Assembly: GCA_030529125.1 (NCBI GenBank)
Contig: JAUMXP010000028.1
Location: 1 to 13,437 of the forward strand
Direction: 5' to 3'
DNA: 13,437 nt
Source: Eubacteriales bacterium
Lineage (GTDB): Bacteria > Bacillota > Clostridia > Oscillospirales > Acutalibacteraceae
Shown: piece after piece, positions 7,338-13,437 of the stretch
Numbering within the stretch: the stretch's first letter is position 1
Layout of the letters: every line of letters begins with the position of its first letter
Made by a program: the position numbers and the translations under genes
The notes under the pieces: model-generated
Databases searched by the model: none
Seen by the model: the letters and a program-made list of their open reading frames with translations, nothing else
Told to the model about the DNA's origin: nothing

Positions 7338-8117
7338 ATGAACGACAAAATTAAACTTCTGATGACACACGACACAAATGAAGCAACAACAGAAACTCAA
7401 AACGCACTTATAGCACACAACATCGTAACAAGCTTTTGCACAAAAGACGGTGAAGAACTAATATCTAAAATTTCTTCACTCGAGCCTGATGTTGTAATGA
7501 TGGATCTATTCATGACACGTATTGATGCGATAGGTGTAATGCGTACTATTATGCAAAAAGAACTAAGAAAATCACCAATGTTTATAGTGTACTCTTCTTT
7601 TGATTCCCCTGTACTTGAACGCGAGGTTATGAGTTCAGGAGCGACCTACTTTGTGCTCAAGCCTTACAATATCGAAGAGCTGGCACAGAATATTGTCAGA
7701 CTGCATAATAGATCTAGTCTGATACAAAAAGGCGGAATTAAAGCAGTTCCGCTAGATAGTTACTCTATTGAAGTCAAAGTAACTGAAATACTACACCAGA
7801 TTGGTGTACCTGCTCATATCAAAGGATATCACTATCTAAGAGATTCTATTATTATGAGTATTGAACAACCGGATATCATCAACGCTGTTACCAAACAACT
7901 CTATCCTTCTGTTGCCAAAAAATATTCTACAACCAGTTCACGTGTTGAACGAGCAATAAGACACGCTATAGAAGTAGCGTGGGATCGCGGAGATGTAGAA
8001 GTCCTGAACTCATACTTTGGTTACACTATTCAGGGCAGTCGAGGCAAGCCTACAAACAGTGAATTTATCGCAATGATTTCTGATAAACTGCGTTTACAGC
8101 TAAGATCTGCAAGTTGA
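7338..8117 (+). CDS. spo0A: Spo0A, sporulation master response regulator
   Basis: Response regulator of 259 residues that controls entry into sporulation. The C-terminal DNA-binding domain (about 145-259) is strikingly conserved: IGVPAHIKGYHYLR, SSRVERAIRHAIEVAW and KPTNSEFIAM are near-identical to Bacillus Spo0A. The N-terminal receiver (about 3-125) keeps the phosphoacceptor D56 (VVMMDLFM), the switch Ser/Thr (IVYSS) and the lysine (VLKPY). However, the first acidic residue of the metal pocket is replaced by H11 (THDT where Bacillus has ADDN), and the usual MP and DG after the phospho-Asp read MT and DA. The start is the ATG at 7338, with GGGAG at 7325-7329; an upstream in-frame ATG at 7254 would precede the promoter and has no ribosome binding site. 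Order after spoIVB is the classical one. Confidence 0.97.
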   Translation: MNDKIKLLMTHDTNEATTETQNALIAHNIVTSFCTKDGEELISKISSLEPDVVMMDLFMTRIDAIGVMRTIMQKELRKSPMFIVYSSFDSPVLEREVMSSGATYFVLKPYNIEELAQNIVRLHNRSSLIQKGGIKAVPLDSYSIEVKVTEILHQIGVPAHIKGYHYLRDSIIMSIEQPDIINAVTKQLYPSVAKKYSTTSSRVERAIRHAIEVAWDRGDVEVLNSYFGYTIQGSRGKPTNSEFIAMISDKLRLQLRSAS

Positions 8118-8136
8118 TATATACTGATATGATTAA

Positions 8137-8175
8137 GAAAAGGGTGCTCTGTTGAGTGCCCTTTTCAGTTTTTGT
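8137..8175 (+). terminator. Intrinsic terminator of spo0A
   Basis: A 13-pair stem, 8137-8149 with 8154-8166 (two G-U pairs), has a TGTT loop and is followed by AGTTTTTG. It lies 19 bases after the spo0A stop and ends just before the promoter of the copper ATPase gene. Confidence 0.9.
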
Positions 8176-8178
8176 TTA

Positions 8179-8206
8179 TTGACATTAAAATCAGTTATGA
8201 TAAAAT
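8179..8206 (+). promoter_or_regulatory. Sigma-A promoter of the copper ATPase gene, with nearby palindrome
   Basis: Consensus TTGACA (8179-8184) and TAAAAT (8201-8206) are 16 bases apart, with an extended -10 (TGATAAAAT). A perfect 12-base palindrome, TAATAATTATTA (8212-8223), sits at the predicted start of transcription and could be an operator. Neither a CopY-type box (TACAnnTGTA) nor a clear GC-rich CsoR-type site was found. Confidence 0.7.
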
Positions 8207-8236
8207 TAGAGTAATAATTATTAAGGGAATGGTGTT

Positions 8237-10600
8237 TTGAAAAAAGTAAAATTTGACATAACGGGTATGTCGTGCTCAGCGTGTTCAGCTCATATAGAAA
8301 AGAGTGTGAACAAACTTGACACTGTGAGTGCAAACGTTAATTTATTGAGTAACAGTATGGTTGCTCAATTTGACGAAAACGTTGTTTCTGTCAACGACAT
8401 AATTAAGGCTGTAACTGATGTCGGCTACGGTGCTACTGTTCACAACGATAAAAACAAAAAAGAGAAAAAATCTCTCAACATAAAGCTCATCAAATTAGTT
8501 ATATCTGCTGTACTGTTAGTCCCTCTTATGGTTATTGCTATGGGTCATATGTTTTCGATTCATATTAATGATACCGTATCAGTTACGTTGCAGATTATAC
8601 TTACTGCAATTATAGTAGGGCTGAACTTCAAGTATTTCACAAGCGGATTTAAAGGGATAATTAAATTATCACCTAATATGGATACACTCATTGCGCTTGG
8701 CGCTACAGCTTCGATTGTGTATAGTGTCATAGCTATTTTTACGACTGATGACTATATTCATAATCTTTACTTTGAATCAGCCGCTATGATACTCACCTTT
8801 GTATCAGTTGGAAAATACTTTGAATCAAGGTCAAAATCTAAAACTACAGAAGCTATATCAAAACTTATACAACTTGCTCCTGACAAAACAACAGTCAGAA
8901 GAAACTCTGTAGAAATGGTTATCCCAACTGACGAAGTTGTAATTGGTGACACTGTATTAGTAAAAACCGGCGACAGAATATCCGTTGATGGTAAGGTAAT
9001 TTCAGGTAATGGTCATACTGATGAATCTTCTCTCACAGGTGAAAGCATGCCGGTTAATAAAGACGTTAACGATGAAGTGTTCTGTGGCACTGTGCTTATC
9101 AGCGGATATATTGAAATAAAAGCTGAAAAAGTTAAGGAAGACACTACCTTATCAAAAATCATTTCACTTGTTGAAAATGCAGCAGCATCAAAAGCACCTA
9201 TCGCAAAGGTTGCTGATACTGTAAGTAAATTTTTCGTACCGTTAATCATAACACTTTCGATTTTGACATTCATAATCTGGAACTTCAGCCAGAACGAAAT
9301 AGCAACATCGCTGTCGTTTGCTATTGCTGTGCTTGTTATCTCATGTCCGTGTGCGTTAGGTCTAGCAACACCAACAGCTATTATGGTTTCCACAGGTGTC
9401 GCAGCGTCTAACTCAATACTCATCAAGTCATCACAATCGCTGGAAATCCTAAGCAAAGTCAAAAACGTCGTATTTGATAAAACAGGTACAATAACTAAAG
9501 GTAAACCTGAAATTATAGATATTAAGCTGTTTGAAGACATAGATAAAGAGGAATTTATCAAAATAGTTGCGAGCATCGAAAAGCTGTCTTCGCATCCTCT
9601 CGCCCACGCTGTAGTAAACAAATACAACAACACTGACTACTATGATGTCAGTGATTTTACTACTATTACTTCTAAAGGTGTTAGCGCAAATATCGATAAT
9701 AACAACTACAAAATAGGTAATTATGATTTTGTTAACACTGAATTCAATGAGAATGATATTGACAGTGTTTTCACTAAACTTTATGTAACTGAAAACAACA
9801 CCCCTCTGGGAATTATCTACATCACTGACAAGATAAAAGACAGCAGCAAATGGGCAATAACTACACTCAACAATATGGGGATAAACACCTATATGCTCAC
9901 TGGTGATAATCAAAACACTGCTGAATATGTAAAAAAAGAGACAGGTATCACCAATGTTTACGCTCAACTGATGCCTGATGAAAAAGAACAAATTGTCAGT
10001 GATATAAAGAAAAACGGCATAACCGTTATGGTCGGTGACGGTATCAACGACTCACCTGCACTAGTAACAGCTGATGTAGGTATCGCTATAGGAGCAGGAA
10101 CAGACATAGCTATTGACTCTGCAGACATAATACTAACTAGAAGTGATTTGTCTGATGTTGTCACAGCTATAGAAATCAGTAAAAAAACACTTAAGAATAT
10201 AAAAGAGAATCTCTTCTGGGCATTTATTTACAATGTAATATTCATTCCGATTGCTGCAGGTGCCCTCTACCCTGCGTTTAACATAAGACTTGAGCCTATG
10301 TTTGGTACGATTGCAATGAGTCTGAGTTCTATATGCGTTGTAATGAATGCACTAAGATTAAAATTATATAAACCAAAAAGTATACCAAGGAGTGATAATA
10401 ATATGAAAACAATGGTAATTGAAGGTATGATGTGTATGCACTGCAAAGCACACGTAGAAAAAGCACTCAACGATATAGACGGAGTTAGCGCTACAGTTGA
10501 TCTGGAATCAAAAACTGCTACTATCGACGGTGATGTTGATAACGATATTCTCACAAAAGCTGTTACAGACGCAGGATATACTGTTATCTCGGTAAAATAA
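8237..10600 (+). CDS. copA: Cu(I)-exporting P1B-1 ATPase with N- and C-terminal metal-binding domains
   Basis: Heavy-metal P-type ATPase of 787 residues that should pump Cu(I) out of the cell. In order: an HMA domain (1-67) with MSCSAC (11-16); membrane segments between about 83 and 190; actuator loop TGES (267-270); the membrane CPC motif (370-372); phosphorylation site DKTGT (414-418); HP (453-454); and the hinge GDGIND (600-605). YN (665-666) and MSLSS (694-698) in the last two helices mark the Cu(I) subgroup. A second complete HMA domain with MMCMHC (732-736) ends the protein. Translation starts at TTG (8237) with AAGGG 9 bases upstream; this start matches the beginning of the HMA fold. 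No csoR, copY or separate copZ is next to it. The C-terminal domain may also be made separately (see the internal start at 10387-10405). Confidence 0.95.
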   Translation: MKKVKFDITGMSCSACSAHIEKSVNKLDTVSANVNLLSNSMVAQFDENVVSVNDIIKAVTDVGYGATVHNDKNKKEKKSLNIKLIKLVISAVLLVPLMVIAMGHMFSIHINDTVSVTLQIILTAIIVGLNFKYFTSGFKGIIKLSPNMDTLIALGATASIVYSVIAIFTTDDYIHNLYFESAAMILTFVSVGKYFESRSKSKTTEAISKLIQLAPDKTTVRRNSVEMVIPTDEVVIGDTVLVKTGDRISVDGKVISGNGHTDESSLTGESMPVNKDVNDEVFCGTVLISGYIEIKAEKVKEDTTLSKIISLVENAAASKAPIAKVADTVSKFFVPLIITLSILTFIIWNFSQNEIATSLSFAIAVLVISCPCALGLATPTAIMVSTGVAASNSILIKSSQSLEILSKVKNVVFDKTGTITKGKPEIIDIKLFEDIDKEEFIKIVASIEKLSSHPLAHAVVNKYNNTDYYDVSDFTTITSKGVSANIDNNNYKIGNYDFVNTEFNENDIDSVFTKLYVTENNTPLGIIYITDKIKDSSKWAITTLNNMGINTYMLTGDNQNTAEYVKKETGITNVYAQLMPDEKEQIVSDIKKNGITVMVGDGINDSPALVTADVGIAIGAGTDIAIDSADIILTRSDLSDVVTAIEISKKTLKNIKENLFWAFIYNVIFIPIAAGALYPAFNIRLEPMFGTIAMSLSSICVVMNALRLKLYKPKSIPRSDNNMKTMVIEGMMCMHCKAHVEKALNDIDGVSATVDLESKTATIDGDVDNDILTKAVTDAGYTVISVK
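10387..10405 (+). promoter_or_regulatory. Internal ribosome binding site and in-frame ATG before the C-terminal CopZ-like domain
   Basis: AAGGAG (10387-10392) followed by TGAT, close to the full anti-Shine-Dalgarno match, lies 10 bases before an in-frame ATG (10403) at codon 723 of the ATPase gene. Initiation here would give a 65-residue protein (10403-10600) with the start, MxCxxC motif and length of a stand-alone CopZ copper chaperone. This is either a working internal start or the remnant of a copZ gene that became fused. The match is visible; use is inferred. Confidence 0.5.
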
Positions 10601-10604
10601 AACT

Positions 10605-10635
10605 AAAGGCTGTATGCAATACGCATACAGCCTTT
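10605..10635. terminator. Bidirectional terminator between copA and the slipin gene
   Basis: A perfect 13-pair inverted repeat, AAAGGCTGTATGC / GCATACAGCCTTT, has a 5-base loop and lies between two convergent genes. On the plus strand it continues into GTTATTTATT and on the minus strand into AGTTTTATTTT, so it can end both transcripts. Confidence 0.85.
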
Positions 10636-10646
10636 GTTATTTATTA

Positions 10647-11561
10647 TTAAGCTTCGTCTGATTTTTGGTTATCTGTAGCAAAAACTTCTTTAAATGTTGT
10701 CGCCATAGTAGCTATTCCCTGAAGTTCAGATGGGATAAAAATTTTAGTAGCTTTACCGTCAGCTATTTTCTGGAGAGATTCAAGACTCTTTAAAGCTATA
10801 ACCTTATCAGTCGGTGCGGCTTCGTTAAGCATTTTCAGTGCATCAGCATAAGCCTGTTGAACAGAGCGAATAGCCTGTGCTTCACCATCGGCTTCTCTGA
10901 TTTTTGACTCTTTAACCGCATCAGCTTTTAAAATTGCAGACTCTTTCAGACCTTCAGCAACAAGGATTTGACTGCGTTTCTCACCTTCAGCATCAAGGAT
11001 TCGAGCTCTACGCTCACGCTCAGCCTTCATCTGCTTTTCCATTGCATCCTGTATCTCACGAGGCGGAAGAATGTTTTTTAATTCAACACGAATAACTCTG
11101 ATGCCCCATGCGTCTGTTGCTTCATCAAGTATTATCCTGATTTTATCATTGATAGTGTCACGTGAAGTGAGAGTGCTGTCAAGCTCAAGATCACCAATGA
11201 TGTTTCTAAGAGTTGTTGCAGTCAGATTCTCTATAGCACTTAATGGACGTTCAACGCCGTATGTGTACAACTTAGGATCTGTGATCTCAAAGTACACTAC
11301 AGTGTCAATCTGCATAGTAACATTATCTCTTGTGATAACAGGCTGAGGTGGAAAATCAACAACCTGTTCTTTCAAAGAGACTTTCTTTGAGATACGATCA
11401 ATAAAAGGAATCTTCACATGAAGACCTGTAGCCCATGTCTTATAATAAGCACCAAGTCTTTCAACAACATAAGCATTAGCCTGTGGAACTACCTTGATAT
11501 TTCTGATGATAACAATAAGCAATACTAACGTCAATGCTCCTAATACAATCCATTTAATCAT
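10647..11561 (-). CDS. SPFH/band-7 membrane protein (slipin/stomatin, QmcA-like)
   Basis: Membrane-anchored SPFH protein of 304 residues. An N-terminal transmembrane helix (about 4-22) is followed by the SPFH/band-7 domain (about 24-185; VVERLGAYYKTWATGLH and ITRDNVTMQIDTVVYFEI are typical). A long alanine/glutamate-rich coiled coil follows (about 180-245; repeats of AEG and KAD). The tail begins near FIPSELQG. Such proteins oligomerise into membrane scaffolds and are linked to membrane organisation and proteolysis control; the precise role is not known. The upstream gene encodes NfeD, its usual genomic partner, with a 19-base gap and AAAGGA before the ATG, so the two form one transcript from the promoter at 12026-12054. 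Confidence 0.93.
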   Translation of the reverse strand: MIKWIVLGALTLVLLIVIIRNIKVVPQANAYVVERLGAYYKTWATGLHVKIPFIDRISKKVSLKEQVVDFPPQPVITRDNVTMQIDTVVYFEITDPKLYTYGVERPLSAIENLTATTLRNIIGDLELDSTLTSRDTINDKIRIILDEATDAWGIRVIRVELKNILPPREIQDAMEKQMKAERERRARILDAEGEKRSQILVAEGLKESAILKADAVKESKIREADGEAQAIRSVQQAYADALKMLNEAAPTDKVIALKSLESLQKIADGKATKIFIPSELQGIATMATTFKEVFATDNQKSDEA

Positions 11562-11580
11562 AATTATTTCCTTTCAGTAT

Positions 11581-12003
11581 TTATTTTAATTCTACAACGA
11601 GTTTTGCGCCTTCTATATCTTTAACAACAACCTCGCTGTCTTTAAGAATCACAGAATTGTCGGCACTCTTAGCGCTCCATATTGAACCAGATACCTTGAC
11701 TTGTCCTACAGAATCTGTATTATTAATATCTGAAACAACAAGAGCTGTTTTGCCGATATTTCTATCAGAATTAGTATGTGTTTTAATTTTATTATTTACA
11801 CGTTTGGCAAGTGGTCGAGTAGTAATAAGAGTAATGACAGTTACGACAACAAAAACCAAAACCTGAATCCAGATTTTTTCTGTGATAAGTGCTGAAATAC
11901 AACCTGAAAGCGCACCGACAGCAAACCATATAGAAACAAGTTGTGTTGTGCACGCTTCGATAATAACCATCAGCACAGTTAATACTAGCCAGAATATCGA
12001 CAT
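11581..12003 (-). CDS. NfeD family membrane protein
   Basis: NfeD-like protein of 140 residues, the short form without a serine protease domain. Hydrophobic helices occupy roughly residues 2-70, and a soluble beta-rich OB-fold domain fills the C-terminal half (from NIGKTALVVSDI to the end; GQVKVSGSIWSAKS matches the family core). NfeD proteins pair with SPFH proteins, and the slipin gene follows directly. The start is set at 12003 because AAAGGAG lies 9 bases upstream; an in-frame start at 12054 would fall inside the -35 element of the promoter. The role is probably to assist assembly of the slipin scaffold, which is inferred from family pairing and not from this sequence. Confidence 0.88.
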   Translation of the reverse strand: MSIFWLVLTVLMVIIEACTTQLVSIWFAVGALSGCISALITEKIWIQVLVFVVVTVITLITTRPLAKRVNNKIKTHTNSDRNIGKTALVVSDINNTDSVGQVKVSGSIWSAKSADNSVILKDSEVVVKDIEGAKLVVELK

Positions 12004-12025
12004 TTTCACCATCTCCTTTAAAAAC

Positions 12026-12054
12026 AGTATAACATTATGTAAAATCACTGTCAA
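12026..12054 (-). promoter_or_regulatory. Sigma-A promoter of the NfeD-slipin operon
   Basis: Minus-strand TTGACA (12049-12054) and TATACT (12026-12031) with a 17-base spacer, close to consensus. Transcription would start near 12019, giving a leader of about 16 bases before the NfeD start at 12003. It is back to back with the DUF4364 promoter. Confidence 0.8.
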
Positions 12055-12101
12055 TTTGGTTTTAGTTAAGAATTTGTTAAATATATTTTCTGATTTTCGC
12101 T

Positions 12102-12129
12102 TTGACTTTTAACATGTATATGGTATAAT
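12102..12129 (+). promoter_or_regulatory. Sigma-A promoter of the DUF4364 gene
   Basis: TTGACT (12102-12107) and a perfect TATAAT (12124-12129) are 16 bases apart, with an extended -10 (TGGTATAAT). The expected start near 12136 leaves about 22 bases before the chosen ATG at 12158 and excludes the in-frame ATG at 12137 as a good start. Confidence 0.78.
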
Positions 12130-12157
12130 AAAATATATGTGTATGGGTGGTGTAAAT

Positions 12158-12754
12158 ATGGCTTTTGACACATTTGATGAAGGCATCAGCTTAGGCGGTG
12201 TTAGAAGTAAAACCGAGATTAGAACACTGATTTGCTATATGTTTGACAAAGTAAATGTTCCTATGAAAAAGGAAACGATCGTGACTGCATTACAGCAAAA
12301 AGGTCTGGCAAACTACTTTGAATCAAGCTCATGTTTTGATGATCTGTATAAGAACAATAACCTTAAATTAACTGATGAAGATAACCGCTTGTTTATACTC
12401 ACTGACGCAGGCAAACTGATAGCTAAACAGCTGGAGGATACTTTAGCACTCACTGTTAAAGAAAAAGCGCTTGAGTGCACACTTTATCTTCTTGAAAAAG
12501 AGCGCGTAGAAAAAGAAAATGTTGTTACTATCAGCAAGGTTGACAATGGCTACAATGTTAATTGTTCTATCTCTGGCGGAGATATGGAATTGATGAAATT
12601 CTCTGTTTATGTTCCTGACATAAACCTTGCACGCATGGTAAGAAAAAATTTCCACAAAAATCCACAGCTTATGTACAACGTAATGATAGCCATGCTCACA
12701 CGTAACAAAGATCTGGTAAACGACGCGTTAACAGACCTTAACTCAAGACTGTGA
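12158..12754 (+). CDS. DUF4364 family protein, winged-helix-like
   Basis: Protein of 198 residues resembling the DUF4364 family of Clostridia. The N-terminal part (about 15-85) has the pattern of a winged helix: KTEIRTLICYMFDKV, then a helix with VPMKKETIVTALQQ, then LKLTDEDNRLFILTDAGKLIAKQL as the wing and following helix. The C-terminal half is a mixed alpha/beta domain of unknown role (VSISGG-like strand, then a helix-rich end with RKNFHKNPQLMYNVMIAMLT). There are no cysteine motifs or membrane segments. It may be a DNA-binding regulator, but its target is not known and the family assignment is from memory of the pattern. The start at 12158 has GGGTGGTG just upstream. The gene ends exactly one base before the convergent bofA stop. 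Confidence 0.8.
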   Translation: MAFDTFDEGISLGGVRSKTEIRTLICYMFDKVNVPMKKETIVTALQQKGLANYFESSSCFDDLYKNNNLKLTDEDNRLFILTDAGKLIAKQLEDTLALTVKEKALECTLYLLEKERVEKENVVTISKVDNGYNVNCSISGGDMELMKFSVYVPDINLARMVRKNFHKNPQLMYNVMIAMLTRNKDLVNDALTDLNSRL

Positions 12755-13009
12755 TTAAGTTAGTATTCCCATAACGACCAGCAACGCAACACCTGGGATA
12801 CCCCCTGCTACGGACACTGACAAAGATAGATTTGACAGTGGTACCAGCACTCCTGTTACCGATGACAGCAGGTTTACAATCAAAAGAACTATCGGTCCGC
12901 ATAATAATGATATAAAAGCCCTCTTGCAGGGCTTTTTTATTTTGCAAAAATAATGGACCGCAGCAAAAATGATAAAGCTAAACAATATAACAAGAAACAA
13001 ACTGAACAT
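12755..13009 (-). CDS. bofA: BofA-like pro-sigma-K processing inhibitor
   Basis: Small membrane protein of 84 residues resembling BofA, which in Bacillus holds the sigma-K protease SpoIVFB inactive in the forespore outer membrane until SpoIVB signals. There are two to three hydrophobic segments (about 1-20, 34-52 and 62-82), a basic loop KIKKPCKR between the first two, and the diagnostic C-terminal GGIPGVALLVV. Length matches the 87-residue Bacillus protein. The start at 13009 has GGAG 6 bases upstream; a longer reading frame reaches 13087 but would span the terminator hairpin of secG. A strong terminator-like hairpin is present inside the coding sequence (12914-12936). I see no clear promoter of its own between secG and bofA. 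Homology rests on the C-terminal motif, length and topology. Confidence 0.82.
   Translation of the reverse strand: MFSLFLVILFSFIIFAAVHYFCKIKKPCKRAFISLLCGPIVLLIVNLLSSVTGVLVPLSNLSLSVSVAGGIPGVALLVVMGILT
12914..12946 (+). terminator. Terminator of the DUF4364 gene, located inside bofA
   Basis: AAAAGCCCT (12914-12922) / AGGGCTTTT (12928-12936) form a 9-pair stem with a 5-base loop, and on the plus strand continue as TTATTTTGC. It is the first good terminator downstream of the DUF4364 stop, which directly abuts the bofA stop. The U-tract is strong on the plus strand but weak on the minus strand, so bofA transcription may be only partly affected. Confidence 0.75.
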
Positions 13010-13023
13010 ACCTATCTCCAAAT

Positions 13024-13054
13024 AAAAAAAGACTACCGGAATAATCCGATAGTC
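13024..13054 (-). terminator. Terminator hairpin between secG and bofA
   Basis: The inverted repeat GACTACCGGA (13031-13040) / TCCGATAGTC (13045-13054) has a 4-base loop and one G-U pair. On the minus strand it is followed by seven T residues (13024-13030). It ends 14 bases before the bofA start, so bofA is read either by read-through or from an unseen promoter. Confidence 0.85.
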
Positions 13055-13089
13055 AATTTTATGAAGTAAGTAGTTGAAATTATTCAAAA

Positions 13090-13341
13090 TTAAATAACAT
13101 CAAAATTTGCAAGAGCGTTAAGAACAAGTACGATTGCAACAAAAAGTGCTGCAAACCACTTTGTTACTTTTGCAAGTACAGCATCGAGTGTACGAGCCTT
13201 ATTCTTAGAGAAGAAAGAATCAGCACCACCGGAAACAACGCCGATACCCTGCTGGTTACCCTCCTGAAGAATAATTACCATGATCATAACTATAGAAGCG
13301 ATAATAAGAACCGCGCCTAAGATATAACCTAACACTGCCAT
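13090..13341 (-). CDS. secG: SecG, preprotein translocase subunit
   Basis: SecG of 83 residues, a small SecYEG channel subunit that helps SecA-driven protein export. Two transmembrane helices lie at about 4-25 and 61-80. Between them are ILQEGNQQGIG, SGGADSFFSK and KARTLDAVLAKVT, the conserved SecG cytoplasmic loop. The start at 13341 has AAAGGA about 10 bases upstream; an in-frame TTG at 13362 lacks a ribosome binding site. It has its own promoter (13391-13419) and a terminator hairpin just after the stop. In many Firmicutes secG precedes rnr and smpB; here bofA follows instead. Confidence 0.94.
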   Translation of the reverse strand: MAVLGYILGAVLIIASIVMIMVIILQEGNQQGIGVVSGGADSFFSKNKARTLDAVLAKVTKWFAALFVAIVLVLNALANFDVI

Positions 13342-13390
13342 ATCTATCTTCCTTTCGCACAAAAAGTAGTAAATCTTTATTAACTAGACT

Positions 13391-13419
13391 ATAATAACAC
13401 AGAAAATCTCATAATGCAA
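13391..13419 (-). promoter_or_regulatory. Sigma-A promoter of secG, with an inverted repeat over the -35
   Basis: Minus-strand TTGCAT (13414-13419) and TATTAT (13391-13396) are 17 bases apart, with an extended -10 (TGTTATTAT). The perfect inverted repeat ATAATGC-AA-GCATTAT (13411-13426) overlaps the -35 and could be an operator; this is not shown. Confidence 0.65.
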
Positions 13420-13437
13420 GCATTATTTGAAAATTAT

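Noticed and set aside
8229..8240. Three-codon reading frame (ATG GTG TTT TGA) overlapping the TTG start of the copper ATPase
   Set aside because: The only Shine-Dalgarno-like sequence is one base from this ATG, too close for initiation, so a leader peptide is not supported.
9013..9991. Two long antisense open frames (206 and 180 residues) opposite the copper ATPase gene
   Set aside because: They lie opposite a gene with all P1B ATPase motifs intact, have no ribosome binding site or recognisable domain, and show low-complexity hydrophobic/serine-rich composition typical of shadow frames.
12004..12054. N-terminal extension of NfeD by 17 residues
   Set aside because: Its first codon lies within the -35 element of a near-consensus promoter, so it would not be transcribed from it.
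13010..13087. N-terminal extension of BofA by 26 residues
   Set aside because: It would translate through the secG terminator hairpin; the start at 13009 has GGAG at good spacing and gives the normal BofA length.
1..13437. tRNA, rRNA, riboswitch, CRISPR, insertion sequence or phage features
   Set aside because: No cloverleaf, long leader, regularly spaced repeat, transposase or integrase was seen; the intergenic gaps are short and explained by promoters and terminators.

Overview
The window is a low-GC, AT-rich chromosomal segment of an endospore-forming Firmicute of class Clostridia, probably near the Ruminococcaceae/Oscillospiraceae. The signs are an IspH-ribosomal protein S1 fusion, a spoIVB-spo0A pair, a BofA homologue, a DUF4364 protein, AGGAG-type ribosome binding sites and sigma-A promoters, several with an extended -10. 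The genus cannot be fixed from sequence alone. I see no tRNA, rRNA, CRISPR, insertion sequence or phage gene, and no gene-free stretch longer than about 130 bases. The gene content is largely conserved, housekeeping chromosome.

Layout. (1) Bases 1-4541, minus strand: a packed five-gene operon read from one promoter at 4569-4597: RpiR-type regulator, FAD flavoprotein (HI0933/YhiN family), cmk, plsC, and the ispH-S1 fusion, which runs off the left edge. Adjacent genes overlap or are at most 24 bases apart. (2) Bases 4655-6091, minus strand: a single tRNA nucleotidyltransferase gene with its own promoter and terminator. (3) Bases 6209-8166, plus strand: spoIVB then spo0A, ending in a strong terminator. 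(4) Bases 8179-10600, plus strand: a Cu(I) P1B ATPase with a metal-binding domain at each end; the C-terminal one looks like a complete CopZ chaperone with its own in-frame start and ribosome binding site. (5) Bases 10647-12054, minus strand: an NfeD-slipin pair. (6) Bases 12102-12754, plus strand: a DUF4364 winged-helix-like protein. (7) Bases 12755-13419, minus strand: secG, a terminator hairpin, then bofA.

Functional links. The left operon joins nucleotide, phospholipid, isoprenoid and translation functions under a possible sugar-phosphate-sensing regulator. SpoIVB, Spo0A and BofA belong to one developmental programme: Spo0A starts sporulation, and SpoIVB relieves BofA-dependent inhibition of sigma-K processing in species that have that checkpoint. 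SecG, NfeD and slipin are membrane housekeeping. The copper pump is a stand-alone stress gene with no regulator beside it.

No clearly new system is visible. The observations most worth following are the possible internal translation of a CopZ-like protein from the copper ATPase gene, the altered acidic pocket of the Spo0A receiver, and the bofA locus, where a hairpin precedes the gene and the only visible terminator of the convergent DUF4364 gene lies inside bofA.
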